Assembly (NCBI GenBank): GCA_964017195.1
Contig: OZ024890.1
Location: forward strand, 22,443,201 to 22,507,200
Reading direction: 5' to 3'
DNA from: Siderastrea radians
Lineage: Eukaryota; Cnidaria; Anthozoa; Scleractinia; Rhizangiidae
DNA: 64,000 nt
Below the pieces are notes generated by a model. The model ran no database searches and had not been told where the DNA came from. It saw only the letters and a list, made by a program, of their open reading frames with translations. This document shows positions 23,817 to 37,517 of the stretch, piece by piece. The position numbers and the translations under genes are program-made. Every line of letters begins with the position of its first letter. The first letter of the stretch is position 1.

Positions 23817-26391
23817 AACAAAGGCCAAGAATAATCACCTAGTTTTAGTGCAGAAAAAGGCACTTTGCAGTTTAAGTGCAGAAACAGGCACTTTGCTTGT
23901 AGCTGTAATGGTGTTTTTCAGGTTTTATAAGTCAATAAAACTCTTGAAGCCTGACTTCGATGTGAATTTATTCTGGTAATAGGGAACTGAAGCAGTCACC
24001 ATAAGGTGATGGCAATTAAAACGACAATGCCACAATAAAGTTCTGGGTTTAGTGAGCACAACAATAGCTCTGCACCTGCGTTATACCTTTTGGCAAGTTC
24101 TTAGTCATCCGTGAAATGACTTATTTCAATTTTCTATAAATAGCGATATCAACACGTCGGTGAATTTCCCCCGAACGATTTTCGAGCAGAAACAAGAAAA
24201 AATAGCGGTCATTATTACACGGTAGGTTGGAGTGTATTACTTACGCTGTCACAGTAACTACTTTTGAAAGCTTCATTCAAGCTAGACTAACGCTGCCATT
24301 TAGAAGGCATGGAGGGCCCCGTATTAATTCAGTTTACGGCGTCAGGGTGCTTTTTGTTTGTTTTGTTTTCTGATTTTTGTTTCATTTGTTTGTTTGTTTG
24401 TTTGTTTGTACTCAGATATAGAAAATGCCAAACCCACTTAAGGAACCTTCAGCACATAAATACACTTTTCTTCAGTTTTACACTTTTAAAAAGAGCGAGG
24501 AAAGGCCTTAAGCTTTCCCAAATACTCGTATGTTATATGTTAAACCCGTGAAGGGGAGTGTGATGCATGAACCTTAGTAACGTTTACTGTTTACGTACTC
24601 GAGCTAAGGATTCGTGAGATAAAGGATATTGCTCGATAGTTCATCTGTGCAGCCAGCGCTTCCACAGAGTCTGTAAATCAAGTACACCTGATTGTTGTCA
24701 GCGCGGATCGATGGCCCTGGATTTAAGCAATCGCGTATAGTCTGGTTGGTTTTCTTCTACTAGCTATAGGTGTCCAGCTCATATCCTTATAGTAGGGACT
24801 TTTACTTAGTTGTGGGGGAGGGGGGAGGGGGGCTAAAGAAAAAGGTTCGTGCGGGGATGCTCCGCCTCAAAGTTCAAAACCTTACCCTTTAAACTATATA
24901 CTGAATTTTGTGGAAATGATGCTCCTTTCACATTCCCAGAACACACTACCTTTTTATACCTCAAAAATTAGCCGAAACCAGTAGATTATTGCGGGATTTT
25001 AGTCTCTCGTACGCTCCAAGCTCTCGTGTATTTTTGTGTTATATTTTTGACCAAATTTCTAAAACGTCTTATATGGTCTCCTCCATAGTCAACTCTATAT
25101 AAAAAAACCGCAAAAAGGCCACGCCGAAAGTTGTCGAAAAGTCACAAAAAAGGCCGCAAGTGAGGCGAGTGCCGAAGGCGCGAGAGCTGCTACCTCTTTC
25201 AGCCTTGTTAAGGTAAATTTCGGGGACCCTTTTACACCCTAAAACAGCAAATTTTGCTACCTAGTTTCGTAGTCGTATTTGGTAATCGCCAAAAAGGCTC
25301 CCCATTTTGGCGGAGCCCTTCGGGGAAGGGGGGTGGGGGGGGGTTGGTACAAATAAAGTATGTGGAAATGAATATAGCTAACCTTCAAGTGGAGAGTGTT
25401 ATATGGTGTAACATTCAACCCTAACTGAGAAGATTCAATACGGACGTAAATGTCGTCTTTATTGCTGCTCAGCAATGAATAACAAACAAAGCAGCAATTC
25501 ACACAGAGGGAAATATTGATTTTTGTCGCTTTGCTTCCATTCAACACAGCTAGGGCCTTGCATGAAATCGAGAACAACAAGAAAATCTCGCTTTTCGCCT
25601 TTGAACCGAAGGACGAGAATTTCTTCCTCTCGCGGCACTCTTCCCACACGCGAAAGGCTGCTTTGGTAAGCTGTTGATTTAAGTCAATTAACTGATTTAA
25701 CAATATTTGGTTATATCAATCAAATTTTTGCTGTACTAGTCTATACTTCAACTTCAGTTGTGGATAAAATATATCAGCCCCCGCACAAGCTTTAGACAAA
25801 GCAGCAATCACTCTCTACTTACAGTCTAATTATTAAAAAGTTCAGTGGTAATTTGTTTGAACATCGTGATTAAATTCGAGACCCAACTATGACATAAGGC
25901 CTATGACACTAGTTTACAAAATTAGTGCAGCTCTGTCTACTTTAGGAAACAAGTATATATCTAGAAACCATACAAACTCAAGATTTCCTGTGTGGTCTCT
26001 TATTTCAACGTGTCATTGAGAAAAAAAATTTACCGTTATTTCTTATTAATAAGTATAATTGTACTAATCCTTCTCGCGCCTCCTATTACTGTTAAGACTA
26101 CATAGTTATACATTATCGATAATATTACTTTCTGTAAAACGGCAAAATTACACGTATATCTAGCCTTGAGGAGACAAAAAACACCAAAGAATTAAAGTAC
26201 GAGATTCCTGCCTCTGGTAGAGTGGTGACACTTCAATGCAAGGCGTTGTGACACAAGTTTTCGGTCAAAAATGTCGCCTTCAACATGTTCAATAGTTATG
26301 TTCAATACTGATCATTTCTTTTTTTAAAACAGTTGTTCCCCAAGGCATGTCTTTTGAAGTCACCACTTCGCACCCGCCCAATAAGCTTTTA
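23817..26391. other. Intergenic DNA between convergent SCC2 and SCC3, repeat-derived in part
   Basis: From about 25080 to 25340 the sequence has the 'gccgaaggcgcgag' block also present at about 45685-45705, and a G-rich tract, so part is a dispersed repeat. A 148-codon minus ORF at 25257-25703 has no family resemblance and runs through this repeat. No gene is supported. Confidence 0.4.
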
Positions 26392-29300
26392 TCACTTGGT
26401 GCACACAGCGCAAGTCAACTCCCAAGCATGAACGTATGGAAGACACGGAAGTGAACCACACCTTCCTTCAACAGGGTACAGCAAGGCACCATTCTGGTTG
26501 GCACCGCTACCGGGAACGTACTCTGCATCCTTATCAACACAGATAAAATCACGTTGTTTCTCGTGGTTGTGATATCCAGTCATCAAATACCCTTGATACT
26601 CCTCGGTCCATCCAGACGGACAATCATTCCTTGCGGGCGTCATCAGCATTGAACCACGTGACTTGACGTAGCAGACAACGCAAGGTGCCTCGTGGTTGTG
26701 GAGATTTGTTTTAAAGGGGTTGAACTGTAATTCATATTCAGTGCTGTATACGTATCCTGAGTCCTGATCACCGTCGTTGTGTCTATCATACTTTGGCTTG
26801 TGTGGCAGGCAAAGGTAGTTGACTCCACCGCCTTGATGAGAGTAATGTTCTCCACCGATTATACCTAAAATAAGCAAAAAATTAACGTAATAAAAAAAGT
26901 TCCACATTATGAGTTTTTCAATATAGACATCCCGCTCATTTTCACACTCACACACCTCCCAAAAAGACTAAAGAATTAAGCTCGTTATATCAGACATTAG
27001 TAATAAAGGCCAAGAGCCTAGCTTTTGGCAGATGAAGCTATTTGGTGGTACTGTACGTTACCATGATTCTACCTTTTCGCACCTGTTCTATTTAATTCCA
27101 CTTACCGCTGGACACCATAGTAGCGTCTCCAGAGCAGTTGGTTCGTCCCCACCGAACGTAGTTCACACCTGACAACCCCTGTCCTTGTGGTCCCTTCTCT
27201 CCTGTAGGCCCAGGAGGACCCTGAGGTCCAGCACTTCCAGTCTTGCCAACTTCTCCTACATAATTTTGGAAGAAATAAAAAGGACAGGCACGTTTTAAGT
27301 TACATTATTAGAAGATCTGAGCAAGTACTGTAATTAACTAACCATAATCAGTATCACGGTGCAATGTGTCATATAAACTTTTGTTCTTAGGCCATCGTAG
27401 CTTGATTAAGAATAAAACACAAACAGCGGTGATAAACATGGTAAATCAACGCATTTTGATAAACTTGACGTTTCGTATGCTAGACAACATACATTTTCTA
27501 AAGTAACCGTCACAGTGTTTGAAAACTGTTTATCTAGTTTACAATAAGGGCCTGGAACCGAGATAAAGAAAAACGATCTTAACGTTAACGTTAACGTCAG
27601 CAGTGAGAAGCTGATGCTCGACCTATTAAATTACTGTTAAGACCGTTTTTCTTAATCTCGGTTCCAGACTCCTTATTGTAAACTACCTTATTATAGGAAA
27701 TTTACGCTTGTGTTAATTAAGGTATTTGAAATTAACGCGACTTAAATTAACGCGAATTGAAGGGAAAATTACTCCCCAGTAAAGGAAATTAACGCGAAAG
27801 AGGGCGTAAAATTTCAAAACGAGGGGAATTAATATTAACGCGACTGACACAAAGAAACACCTTTCGGTCACAACTGAAACAAATTTATTTCTAACTGAAT
27901 ATAAAAATCACGAACAAAACAGGTCTACAGGTGTGTGAGGCAATTTCTTTACAGACAATTTGCGTTAAATCCTGCCGAAATGTAGGAAAGCGATCGTTTT
28001 TTGGGTGACAAGAATGTCAGAAAACTATCCAGAATATGGGATTAAAATAATGGAAATTAAGGTCGCCGAAATTAACGCCCCACTTAATTAACATCGCGGA
28101 AATTAACGCTCACAAAAATAAACGCGACTTAAATTAACGCGAATTTTTACAATTCGCGTTAATTTCATGGAGCGTTATTTCCTATAATAAAGTATATACT
28201 CCAGTTTTCAAACACTGTAACGGTTACTTTTGAAAATGTATGTTGCCTGGGCGGTGATAAGGAACGTCAAGTTTATCAAAATGCGTCTGTATTTACCATG
28301 TTTATCACCGCTGTTTGTGTTTTATTCTTACGGTGCAATGTGATTTTTTTGTCGCAAAGCCCAATGCAAAAAGAAGATAGCGAGGGAATACAAAGCTAGG
28401 GGGAAACACTGAAGGGAATTATTGGCAATGCATCTTGGCCTCTCTGAGTCAATTTTTGGCACAAAACATAAAAAATACTTAAAGTGCACCTAACCCCTAA
28501 AATTTTTTTCGGCTAAATGAATTCTGTTATCATCTGGAACATTTCTTTGCAAAAATTTTTTGCTTTGGTTAAATTTTCGATTTTCTGTGCCCTGTTAAAT
28601 TCAAGAAAAATTTGATTCACGTCCAAGTAAGAGGAAGTTGGTAGAGCGACGGTGATCTAATCCGGAGGTCGTGGGTTCGAATCCCGCCGGGGTCAAAGAT
28701 TTTTCTTTGATCCTGGTAATCATTTCTAATTTCTTCTTTCAGGCCGAATGGCCGGGGGGAAATTATGTAGGGCAGTATAATTGCTCTAGCACTCTTACAC
28801 ACACTTTAATGTTTGCTATTCCATTACAGAGTGCTACGCGGTACATCACATTACTTACGATATTAAGAGGAACCTGGGGCGAGCCGTAGTTGTGACGTCA
28901 GATCAAGAAGCAAGAATTCCACGCCGCATAGTTTTAGCTGTGTTTCTCTGACTTTATTTGTTCATCGAAGCCTTCTGACCTTCTAGCTAATTCGAACAAA
29001 GTCATAGTATGACTAAAATTCCAGTGTTGTAATCCAAAGCAGATACTGAGACGAGCTACGCGGATTCTGCTGATTTGTAGATGAATTTTAGCTCTGAATA
29101 CGAGATAGATGCGGAACACGAAGTTGACAGTACACCGCCAAAGGATGAAGAAAGTGCCGTCCTGCCCATATCTGCTAAAAAGCTGCTAACCAACGAAGAA
29201 TGAATTGCTCAATGCAAAAAGGAAATAAAGGCAAACTGAGAACTGGAACAGCAAATAAAGTAACTTACGATTGGCCTTGGAGGGCCGCGAAGAAACCGGA

Positions 29301-31041
29301 ATGCTGAGCTTCGCCCGTGATTCTTTACATTTTATTTCGCACGCTATTGGTCTTCACGTTTGGTCTTGGTTTTCCTGCTCTCGGCTTCTCGCATTTGAGA
29401 TTTAATTTATATTCAAGCTGAGGGAACCTCTTATAGAAATGGAGATTTTAATAAAGCATTCCTTTCTTCATTTATTTATTTTACATAGAAGTAAATGTGG
29501 AAACTGCGATATTACTTACGTCTTGTCCATTTCTGTAACCAGCATTAACAATAACAACAATTTATAACACTAGTGAATCAGGAAGGCAATTATTTTCTAG
29601 AGGACATTGACGAGAATTATAAGCACGAGAGTTTGTTAGCATCGGTTCGACTGAGATTATCTTACCAATCATTTTTCTCGCGTCAACGTGCAATCAGTTT
29701 CATTAGATCCCAGCGAGAGCGGAAATGTACAAATTATGTAAATCAACCGGCCCTCGCTTAACTCGCGACTCGACGCTTCGCTGCTCATCGCTCACACTTC
29801 GATCTTCTTGCGGCCTTTTTTCGCACAAAAAATGGTAATAAAAGAATTAAGAAAGAGACTGTTTGTCCTCTACTTCAACGGAGGATATGAAGAAGGGATC
29901 TCTGCACAGTAATGTTTTGTTATGCTCGAGTGATTTGATATGACTCAAGATAAAATTCTCATAGCGAGGCACTTTCATAGACTAGAATAAGGAACAATGG
30001 CAATGGCTTGTTATTGTGGAGAAAGCGCGGCCGGTTCTCCTGAAGGAGGACTTTCTATAAATACGGTCTTTAATTTTAAACCTTTCGCTGTTTTGGACAC
30101 CGCTTACATGTAATTATTTAGCGCTTACCGTGTAGCCAACTTGAATAATTCGCAAAGGTAATAATTTTCTACGTACCGTGTATCGAGTGAGGTGCGGGAT
30201 TGCGGAAAATTAATTCAGAGTTTAAAAGAACGAGGCATATAACAAATGTACTGTTTTGTTATTCTTTTGTTATTCAATGAGATGCAAATGAGTGTACGGC
30301 GTTTTTCTGCAATCCCGCACCTTAGAGCGTGTATCGCGGGTATTCTGTGGTTAATCGGCCGTTGAATCATTGGAAATACACAAAACCTATCGTTTGATCG
30401 GGTACTAAAGTTGTTCATTCATTCATACCTTCTTCTGCGACAACAAATCTTTGCTTAAAATGTATCGAGCGTAGTATCAAGTGCTTGGAAGGCTGCCGCT
30501 TTGCTCGCTATTGCTTTACAAAATCCACTCATTTCGTCCCTTCTCCTCTGGTCGCTCGTCGTCAAAAAATGCTGTGTTTTTGTAGTGATACGTCTTGTGA
30601 TTCGCTTCTTTGGTTACTATGTCTCGGAGCAATACGAACGGTCGACAGTCTTCTGTACACCCAGAGCTCAAGAGAAATATAGTTCCGAGAGAGATAGCAC
30701 GAGACTGCGGGTTCTTGATTTGACGTCACAAGGTGACTAGTCCCATGCCCTCACTGCTCGACCCTAAACCAAAATGGTGTCTATTTTCGGCCGATTTTCC
30801 GTACTTCAACCGCACACAGAAAATCAGGGATTAAACCAAATCAAAAACTTTTTGCGACGAAATGCTCCAAATGACAACAGGATTTATTTGATGGGGAAAA
30901 AATTTTTAGGGTTAGGTGCAGCCTTTTACTGTCGTTAAAAAACCTTTCTTGGCAGCCAAAAGATATACCTCTAGGTCCCGTAAGTCCTCGAAGTCCTGGG
31001 GGACCCTCTCTGCCATCCCTACCATCCCTACCTGGAAGTAA

Positions 31042-31089
<48 letters not shown>

Positions 31090-34000
31090 AAAAGGAAAGA
31101 AAAGACAATAAAATGAAAGAACAGGAACAAAGAATTCACGCTCATCAATGTACTATTAAGTAAGGTGGTGTAAGTACATTATGTTTGCTTAGCAGCTGTC
31201 TTGGTGGTTATCACCCACTGTAAAATACAATGAATTGAACTATTGGCACGTGAACTAATGGCACAACCCAACACAATCAACTTACCTGGCGGGCCTGGTT
31301 GCCCAGCTGGCCCAGGAGGCCCTGGTCTCCCATCTCTACTATCTCGACCTGAAATAACGGGCAATACTATTCTATGAACTGTAGTCTCACGTCAATATAT
31401 TTAAGGCGTGACCACTCAATTTTATTAATAAGCGGCCACTATACTCTTTTTAGCGGCTTAGATGGCTTTGTAACGAGTTAATTTTCGACAGTTTTTATTT
31501 TTATTTTTTGATTAAATCGTCAAATTTAGCGAATTGAATTGAACTAAGAGCACGTGAACTTATGGCACAACCCAACACAATCAACTTACCTGGGGGGCCT
31601 GGTTGCCCAGCTGGCCCAGCTGGCCCAGGTGGCCCTGGTCTCCCATCTCTACCATCTCGACCTGAAATAACCAGCAAAACTATACAGTGAACTGTAATCT
31701 CAAAAAATGGGTCAATATCATTTAGGGCGTGACCACTCAATTTTATTAATAAGCGGCTACTATACTCTTTTTTAGCCATGTAGATGGCCCTGTAACGAGT
31801 TAAATTTTAAGTTTTTTTATCTTTTAAAGAAATCGTAAAATTTAGCGAGTATAGCTTATCTAGCAAATATAAATCATGTCGCTAAAATCACAAAATTAAT
31901 TAAGTTGTACTGTCCATGTCATGGTTTGACACCTTGTAACTTCATGAAGATGGGATGAGGTGTTATTTTAATTAGTTGTGTGCTGTAAAAGATGACAATG
32001 CTGAGTAACATTTATTACAATTCATTGCGGATAAAAATAATTTGGCTTCTTGGTCACTTCGTTTAGTAGCCTGCGTGGCTGGCGGTATTTTTCCTCACGA
32101 AGGCAAAAACGAGCGCGAACAATATCGCAACCTATGCTTACTAATTTATAGGCTAAGCTGGTTATAATGATTTACGACAGAGCCATGGTTTCCAAAAACA
32201 TTTATTTTATTTCTTCAGGGTATTGTTTGCCTTTCTCCAGCACCAAATACTACAAGCTTAGGCTTTAATAGGCGAGATGACACGAGACATCGCGCATTTA
32301 AGCCAGTTATTATCTCTCGATCGCTTTTGATTGCTGCAACGACAGAATAAGCCAAATGTTATGCATTCTGCTTCCAGGGATCTGCTACCCAGGGAAGACA
32401 GAATAAAGCTAAAGCGCGATGTTAGACATTCCGCTTCCAGGTATCTGCTACCCAAGGAAGACGGAATAAGCTAAAGCGCGATGTTAGGCATTCCGCTTTC
32501 AGGTATCTGCTACCCAAGGAAGACAGAATAGAGAATAAGCTAAGGCGCTATGTTAGGCATTCCTCTTCCAGGTATCTGCTACCCAAGGAAGACAGAATAA
32601 GCTAAAAAGCGACGTTAGACATTCCGCTTCCAGGTATGTGCTACCCAAGGAAGACAGAATAAGATTAAGCGCGATGTTAAACTTAACGCTTCCAGTTATA
32701 TTCTACCCAAGGAAAACAGAATAAGCTAAGGCGCAGTGACAGCGATCAAGTTTCCAGGTACAGCATATTCTCTAAGGAAATCAGAATAAAGAGCGCGATC
32801 CTAATATTTCGTCTCCAGGTATATACAAAATCGTAATTGTGATTGCTACTTACCAAAGGCCTCTTGTCTCTTTTTGTCTCGATTCCATAGCATCGTACAT
32901 CGGTCACGTCGTTAAGACGCGTGCGATTTTCAAAACCTCGCCAGCATGGGTGACCCGAAAACACTGACCCCCGGTCCGTGGACCAGTCCAACGGACCAGG
33001 TCCACGGACCACCTCACGGACCAGTCCATGGACCACCTATACGGACCACCCCTACTGACCCCCTCAAAAATTCAATAAAAAATAAAGAAATAAAAAATAT
33101 ATATAAATGAAACTATAAATTCTTACCCATAGTCGATCCTTAATCGTGGTGCGCGCGGTGAGGTCGCGAACTGCCACGAGTCCACTCTATATTGTACATT
33201 GTCAGTATTGCACCAATTTAGCAGGCTTAAGCAAATCCAAACTGTCAGTTCATCTGTAGTACGAAATGCGAACAGGAAGAAAATAAAGACAAATGGAGAA
33301 GCTTTGCTGTTTTGTCAGTGTTTCTTCCCTCCGCCATTTTGTTCGGCCCATTCTCCCACGGGTCCAAGATCCACATAAGCCCCAGGCTTCAGAAAGGAAA
33401 ATCCCATTGTGAAAATTGTCATTGCATTTTTTTTTTTGAAAAATTACTGCCAGGTTGTATGGTTGGCCAACAGTTTTGTTTTCCACCATATTCCCTTATT
33501 GTCGCCCTTGGCTACAGGCCATTTATGTACCGGTCAAATTGAAGCTTCAACATCCCCCCGGGCAAACTATTTGACTGTGCATCGTGCCCGGGAAGGGGGG
33601 AATTTGAACGTTGCCTTGGAAGGGTGGGAAATTTGAACCAGATTTATCTCTAGTTCTAGCGTAATATGCCCGTGAGTTTTTTCGGTTTTTGCAGGGTTTG
33701 ACGGATTTCCAAGGTCGAATTTCGCCTTTGTTAGTGAATAACGCACTCAAAACGGTCTTTAAATGAAGTTTGAAGGTGTCATTACGTATATCTCTCTCTG
33801 ACAAGCGTGAACAGTGTTCGATTGAAGACGAAATTTGTCTTTGAGGAGTGGTATTTCAGTAACAATGGGTGGGGCATTTGAATGGCTTTTTTGCCCCGAG
33901 GGGAGGGAATTTGAACAAGCCAATCTTCAAAAGTTCAAATGCCCGGGGGGTTGCCCGGGGGGGATGTTGAAGCTTCAATTTGACTGGTCATCATATTTTA

Positions 34001-37000
34001 ACAACAGACGTCCTGTCTGAGATGAGTAGGGCAAAGGTTGGTGGTAGAATTAGGCAATTTTTTTGCCCCCACCCCCCTCCTGGTCCCCACCATATCCCAA
34101 GGTAAACAGTTATAAAAACCGAATCAACTCGACAAGCGTGTGAAGTTCATGGCCTGGGGCTAATGTGGATCTTGGACTCGTGGGAGAATGGGCCGAACAA
34201 AATGGCGGTGGCAAGAAACACCGACAAAACAGCAAAACTTCTCCATTTGTCTTTATTTTCCTCCTGTTCGCATTTCGTACAACAGATGAACGACAGTTTG
34301 GATTTGCTTAAGCCTGCTAAATTGGTGCAATACCGACAATGTACAATTATATAGAGTGGACTCGTGGCAGTTCGCGATCTCACCGCGCGAAACCCGATTG
34401 AGGATCGACTATGGGTAAGAATTTATATTTTCATTTTTATTTATTTTTTATTCATATTTTTTTTTGAGGGGGTCAGTAGGGGTGGTCCGTATAGGTTGTC
34501 CATGGACCGGTCCGTGAGGTGGTCCGTGGACCCGGCCCGTTGGACTGGTCGGGGGTCAGTGTTTTCGGGTCACCCCGCCAGCATTGTGTTACACGCAAAA
34601 CACAAATGCAATCTGTGCAATATCATGTTTTAAAGAAAACCTGGTATTACCCAAGGTGTCGCTACAATATTTAGGTTGAAAACATTCTATACTTGAAATA
34701 CAGTAAGTAAAATATCAAAAGGAAAAGTCAATAAAGCTGGGGAATGTTAATACATGATACCATTGTAGCTCGAATAAATTATAATCGAAGTCATGAAAGC
34801 GCCACGTCCCACGCGTCCTCTAACATATATTTCTTCACATAAAATCAATAACCTTAGCCTAAAAATTGATCGATGTCGGGTCCTTGCTCGACCTACATAC
34901 AAATCAATGCAACTTAGTAAAAAAAAATTAATATGCGCAGCTTTCTAACAGGCATTGATGAGAATTTGCAGGCTTACGTAAATAAATACTAAATTCCTGC
35001 CAGATAATTCTCACACAAAATTACGATTGTTTTGACAGCCACCCAGGAAGATCTACTAATATCACCCAGTTTTGATTGTCACAAAGGACTATGGTGGCAG
35101 TCTAGCAAAGAAAATATATCATAAAACTGAAACGACGAACATCATTACAAACGGCGTGACAAGACTGAATAATTCTCTGGTCCTATTTTGGGTCTCTTTT
35201 CCTGGCGTATGGTGACAAATCGTGCAACGTAAACCCTTTTTGTTGTTAGCATTCGACAGAGCCAAAAGGAGGTTAACCGAAAATCAGACTTACTGACCTT
35301 AAAATTCCCGCACTTGCACTGAGCGCGCTCGTTCTTTCCTGTAATAATTTTTGCTTCACGACGTGATCGCTTTCCTCATTATCTTATGTATGTCACGCTG
35401 TTAAATAACGGCACGGACACATGCCGACCGCGCGTGTTGATATAATTCTTTGCATTGCTGACTGAAATGATTCGCGTAAAATAACGCTTTTAATGAATAC
35501 ATGCTGCGAATTTTTTTCATGGCCTAAGTCCCTCATGGGTAGAAATGGTAAACTTTCGGTATAGAGAGAAATAGATAACAGACTTACATTTCCGGACCGA
35601 GAGGTTTACCGTGGCACAAATGATCCGGAAAATAAGTGACCTGACGTTTTTATCCACAGAGAAAGAGTACTATGACTTATTATCCAACTGTATCAGTTAT
35701 TAGCTAGTTCTTGTACAGAAAGCGCACGAAACGAGCACAAATATCACATGATATTGTACAGTTGGTTATTGTACAGTACCCTGCGCGCGCTCATCCTGTT
35801 ACACTTGACGTTTTCTTTCAAGTTACTGAAAAAGGTTGAAAAAGGTTAAGTTGGATAATACTCGTTGTTTGCATTTTGACTCGCCCTGCGGCCTCGTCAA
35901 AATACAGCACAAATCGTAAAAATATGCGGCCTTTCTTCACACCGAAACATCTAATAAGATATACTAACTTACCGATAACGATCCGCTACTTTGTTTTTAC
36001 TCACCTCGCAAAAACGTTTTCAAGAGCAATTCGTCTGCAAAAGTTTTGTTGCATTGGCGTATCCTGAAGAAAAAAGAAAGCTTTCCCATCCTATTTCCGC
36101 CATTTAGAGGCTATGGTAGGGTAGGTGGGTAAAGTCGCACACGAGCCAAGGAGCCCCACACGGCCGGAGCTTAACCCAGTTTCTGTAGCATGAAGCAACT
36201 GAGAGTATTCAGTAGTAACCCCCTGGATGGGATGCTAGTCCATCGTAGGGCTTACCCCTTAGCAGTATGTCACCAGCTCCCATTTATACATCTGGGAGGA
36301 TAGAGACAATGTCAACCTGGGACAATGTCAACCTTGGGAACGAGGTTGAGACAATGTGGGGTCAAGTTTCTTGTCTAAGGAAACAACACGATGGCATGGA
36401 CTGGACTTCGAACCACCGACCTGAAGTTCAATGCGGTAACCACTACACCACCGCGCCCCCCCACAATTAAGAGGCCACATTCACCGGCACTGCTTTGATA
36501 AGAGTTTTACGTGCCTGAAGGTCAAAAAGGTTAATATTTTAATCAGCGAGAATAGTGAAAATCTCATCCGCATATAAATTTACAGATAACGAAGTTTTGA
36601 GCATAGACCTTTCCTGTGTAAAATTTAATGTGGTCAAACATTTTTATGAGCCTTGGTTATGCTGCCGTCAAGTTTCCCTTAGTAGCTGTTTGAGTCCTGT
36701 TAAATCTACACCTACATACCCAACAGCGTTAGTTGTTGGTGGAATCGAACCCACGCACGTACTGCAAAGGGAATAGGGATTCTCGCGGATGAGTAGCGCT
36801 TAGGCACAGTTTTTCGTGTCTCCTTCACGCGAGCACGAATTAATGCTGCCATGCATGCAGACTCTCTGAGCCAAATTTGGGTCTTTATGTACGGAGTTTT
36901 CTTTTTTCGGTTTCTTTTGTTGCGTTAATCGCTTAAAAGGTCGTCGTACTCTTGCTGCTAGTACAAAAAGTAATAAAAACAAACAGACAAATTATTAATG

Positions 37001-37517
37001 ACTGTCATCACGAAAGAGTGAGGCAAGAGGGAGGCATAGTAATCTATGAGCCCAAGATCCTAATTCACCGCTCATCCTCTAACCCCTCCAACCCCCCAAT
37101 AAATCCCTAATAGACACATGCACCCTTCTGTGACTTTGTTTAGGTTATCTTTTTGACTTGAAGGTTAGAGCATCGTTACCTGCTATCTATCACGTTTACT
37201 CTCTTAGCCAAACTTTGCAGATTAGTGGCCTTTTGTAGCGCGGATCTTCTTTCTCTCACGTCAGTGACATCTTTGTTTTGGATGAAACGTGCTTTATTCG
37301 CAGCAGCTTTGGGGAGCTCTTCAGCAATGATTTTATCCACACTGCGTTCCACTTGATCCAAACGCTTCTCAATCGCTAGCAATTTGTGATAATTGTACAC
37401 ACAAACAGAAAACTGAAAAGCGATGCACAGCAACAGGCATATCACCGTCACGAAATTTACCAAAGATGGAAACCGCTCGGGCCTACTAGAAGAGGATGGG
37501 ATCGATTCTTGCCCCAT
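26392..37517 (-). CDS. Short-chain collagen C4-like protein 3 (SCC3), one exon unresolved
   Basis: Exons on the minus strand: 37517-37180 (start), 31661-31590, 31348-31286, 31031-30969, 27255-27106 and 26864-26392 (stop). Exon 1 is 338 nt, exactly as in SCC1, and again encodes a short N-terminus, a type II anchor (FVTVICLLLCIAFQFSVCV), a coiled-coil-like stretch and a furin-type site RERR/S. The next three found are pure Gly-X-Y (GRDGRDGRPGPP). The next adds GEVGKTGSAGPQGPP, then YVRWGRTNCSGD. The last is the Cys-rich domain (YLCLPHKPKYDRH, ARNDCPSGW, LTCAVCTK). Exon 1 ends in phase 2 and the first Gly-X-Y exon needs phase 1, so a connecting exon of 3n+2 bases is missing; I could not identify a clean one. 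A single Gly-to-Ser change (GRDSRDG) breaks the repeat at 31340. Whether the gene is functional is uncertain. Confidence 0.72.
27398..28340. mobile_element. Foldback-type element with nested MITE in an SCC3 intron
   Basis: Arms at about 27400-27545 and 28196-28340 are reverse complements; the shared text includes the block around 'aacacaaacagcggtgataaa'. Between them lie a second hairpin (27537-27682, arms around 'ggaaccgagat') and a MITE. Confidence 0.7.
27688..28193. mobile_element. MITE with TTATTATAGGAAA ends
   Basis: TTATTATAGGAAA at 27688 faces TTTCCTATAATAA at 28177-28190. The interior is dominated by 'aattaacgcg' motifs, and no ORF is present. Confidence 0.65.
28605..28870 (+). mobile_element. 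tRNA-derived SINE
   Basis: GTTGGTAGAGCG (A-box-like, about 28637) and GGTTCGAATCCC (B box, about 28674) are spaced as in a tRNA, followed by a non-tRNA body. The tRNA-like part lacks a convincing acceptor stem, so this is a SINE head and not a tRNA gene. Confidence 0.6.
28870..30968. other. SCC3 intron sequence with no recognised feature
   Basis: No exon, RNA gene or well-defined repeat was found between the SINE and the SCC3 exon at 30969. Short ORFs here have no family resemblance. Confidence 0.35.
31038..31090. repeat. (AAAT)n microsatellite
   Basis: About a dozen uninterrupted AAAT units lie just upstream, on the minus strand, of the SCC3 exon at 31031. Confidence 0.95.
32325..32825. 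repeat. Minisatellite, about seven copies of a 62-69 bp unit
   Basis: The core 'ctacccaaggaagacagaat' recurs at about 32385, 32448, 32510, 32579, 32640 and 32703, with a degenerate last copy. The unit includes 'gcgcgatgttaggcattccgc'-type sequence. Confidence 0.85.
32939..34584. mobile_element. MULE-like non-autonomous element with long TIRs and 9-bp TSD
   Basis: Both sides carry CGCCAGCAT (32939-32947 and 34576-34584). The element starts GGGTGACCCGAAAACACTGA and ends in its complement, and inverted homology extends about 430 bases inward on each side, with repeated GGTCCGTGGACC-type blocks. Long TIRs with a 9-bp duplication are characteristic of Mutator-like elements. No transposase is present. 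Confidence 0.75.
33528..33992. mobile_element. Inverted-repeat element nested in the MULE-like element
   Basis: 'tcaaattgaagcttcaacat' at about 33535 is complementary to the sequence ending at about 33985, with C-rich/G-rich sub-terminal tracts. It occupies the central spacer of the outer element. Confidence 0.65.
34585..37179. other. SCC3 intron with a tRNA-derived SINE and no clear exon
   Basis: The only feature I can support is the SINE at 36185-36465; a second tRNA-like B-box block lies near 36750 on the minus strand. The missing SCC3 connecting exon should lie between 31662 and 37179. Confidence 0.4.
36185..36465 (-). mobile_element. tRNA-derived SINE (minus strand)
   Basis: Read on the minus strand, it starts GGCGCGGTGGTGTAGTGGTT (A box) and has GGTTCGAAGTCC (B box), followed by a body ending in the 'ctggatgggatgctagtcc' block shared with 4233-4445. 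Confidence 0.7.

Noticed and set aside
25257..25703. 148-codon minus-strand ORF
   Set aside because: It runs through a dispersed repeat and a poly-G tract and has no recognisable domain.
28627..28697. Possible tRNA gene
   Set aside because: A and B boxes are present but the acceptor stem does not pair and a SINE body follows.
30912..31148. 78-codon ORF with repeated YLFI
   Set aside because: It is translation of the (AAAT)n microsatellite plus an out-of-frame collagen exon.
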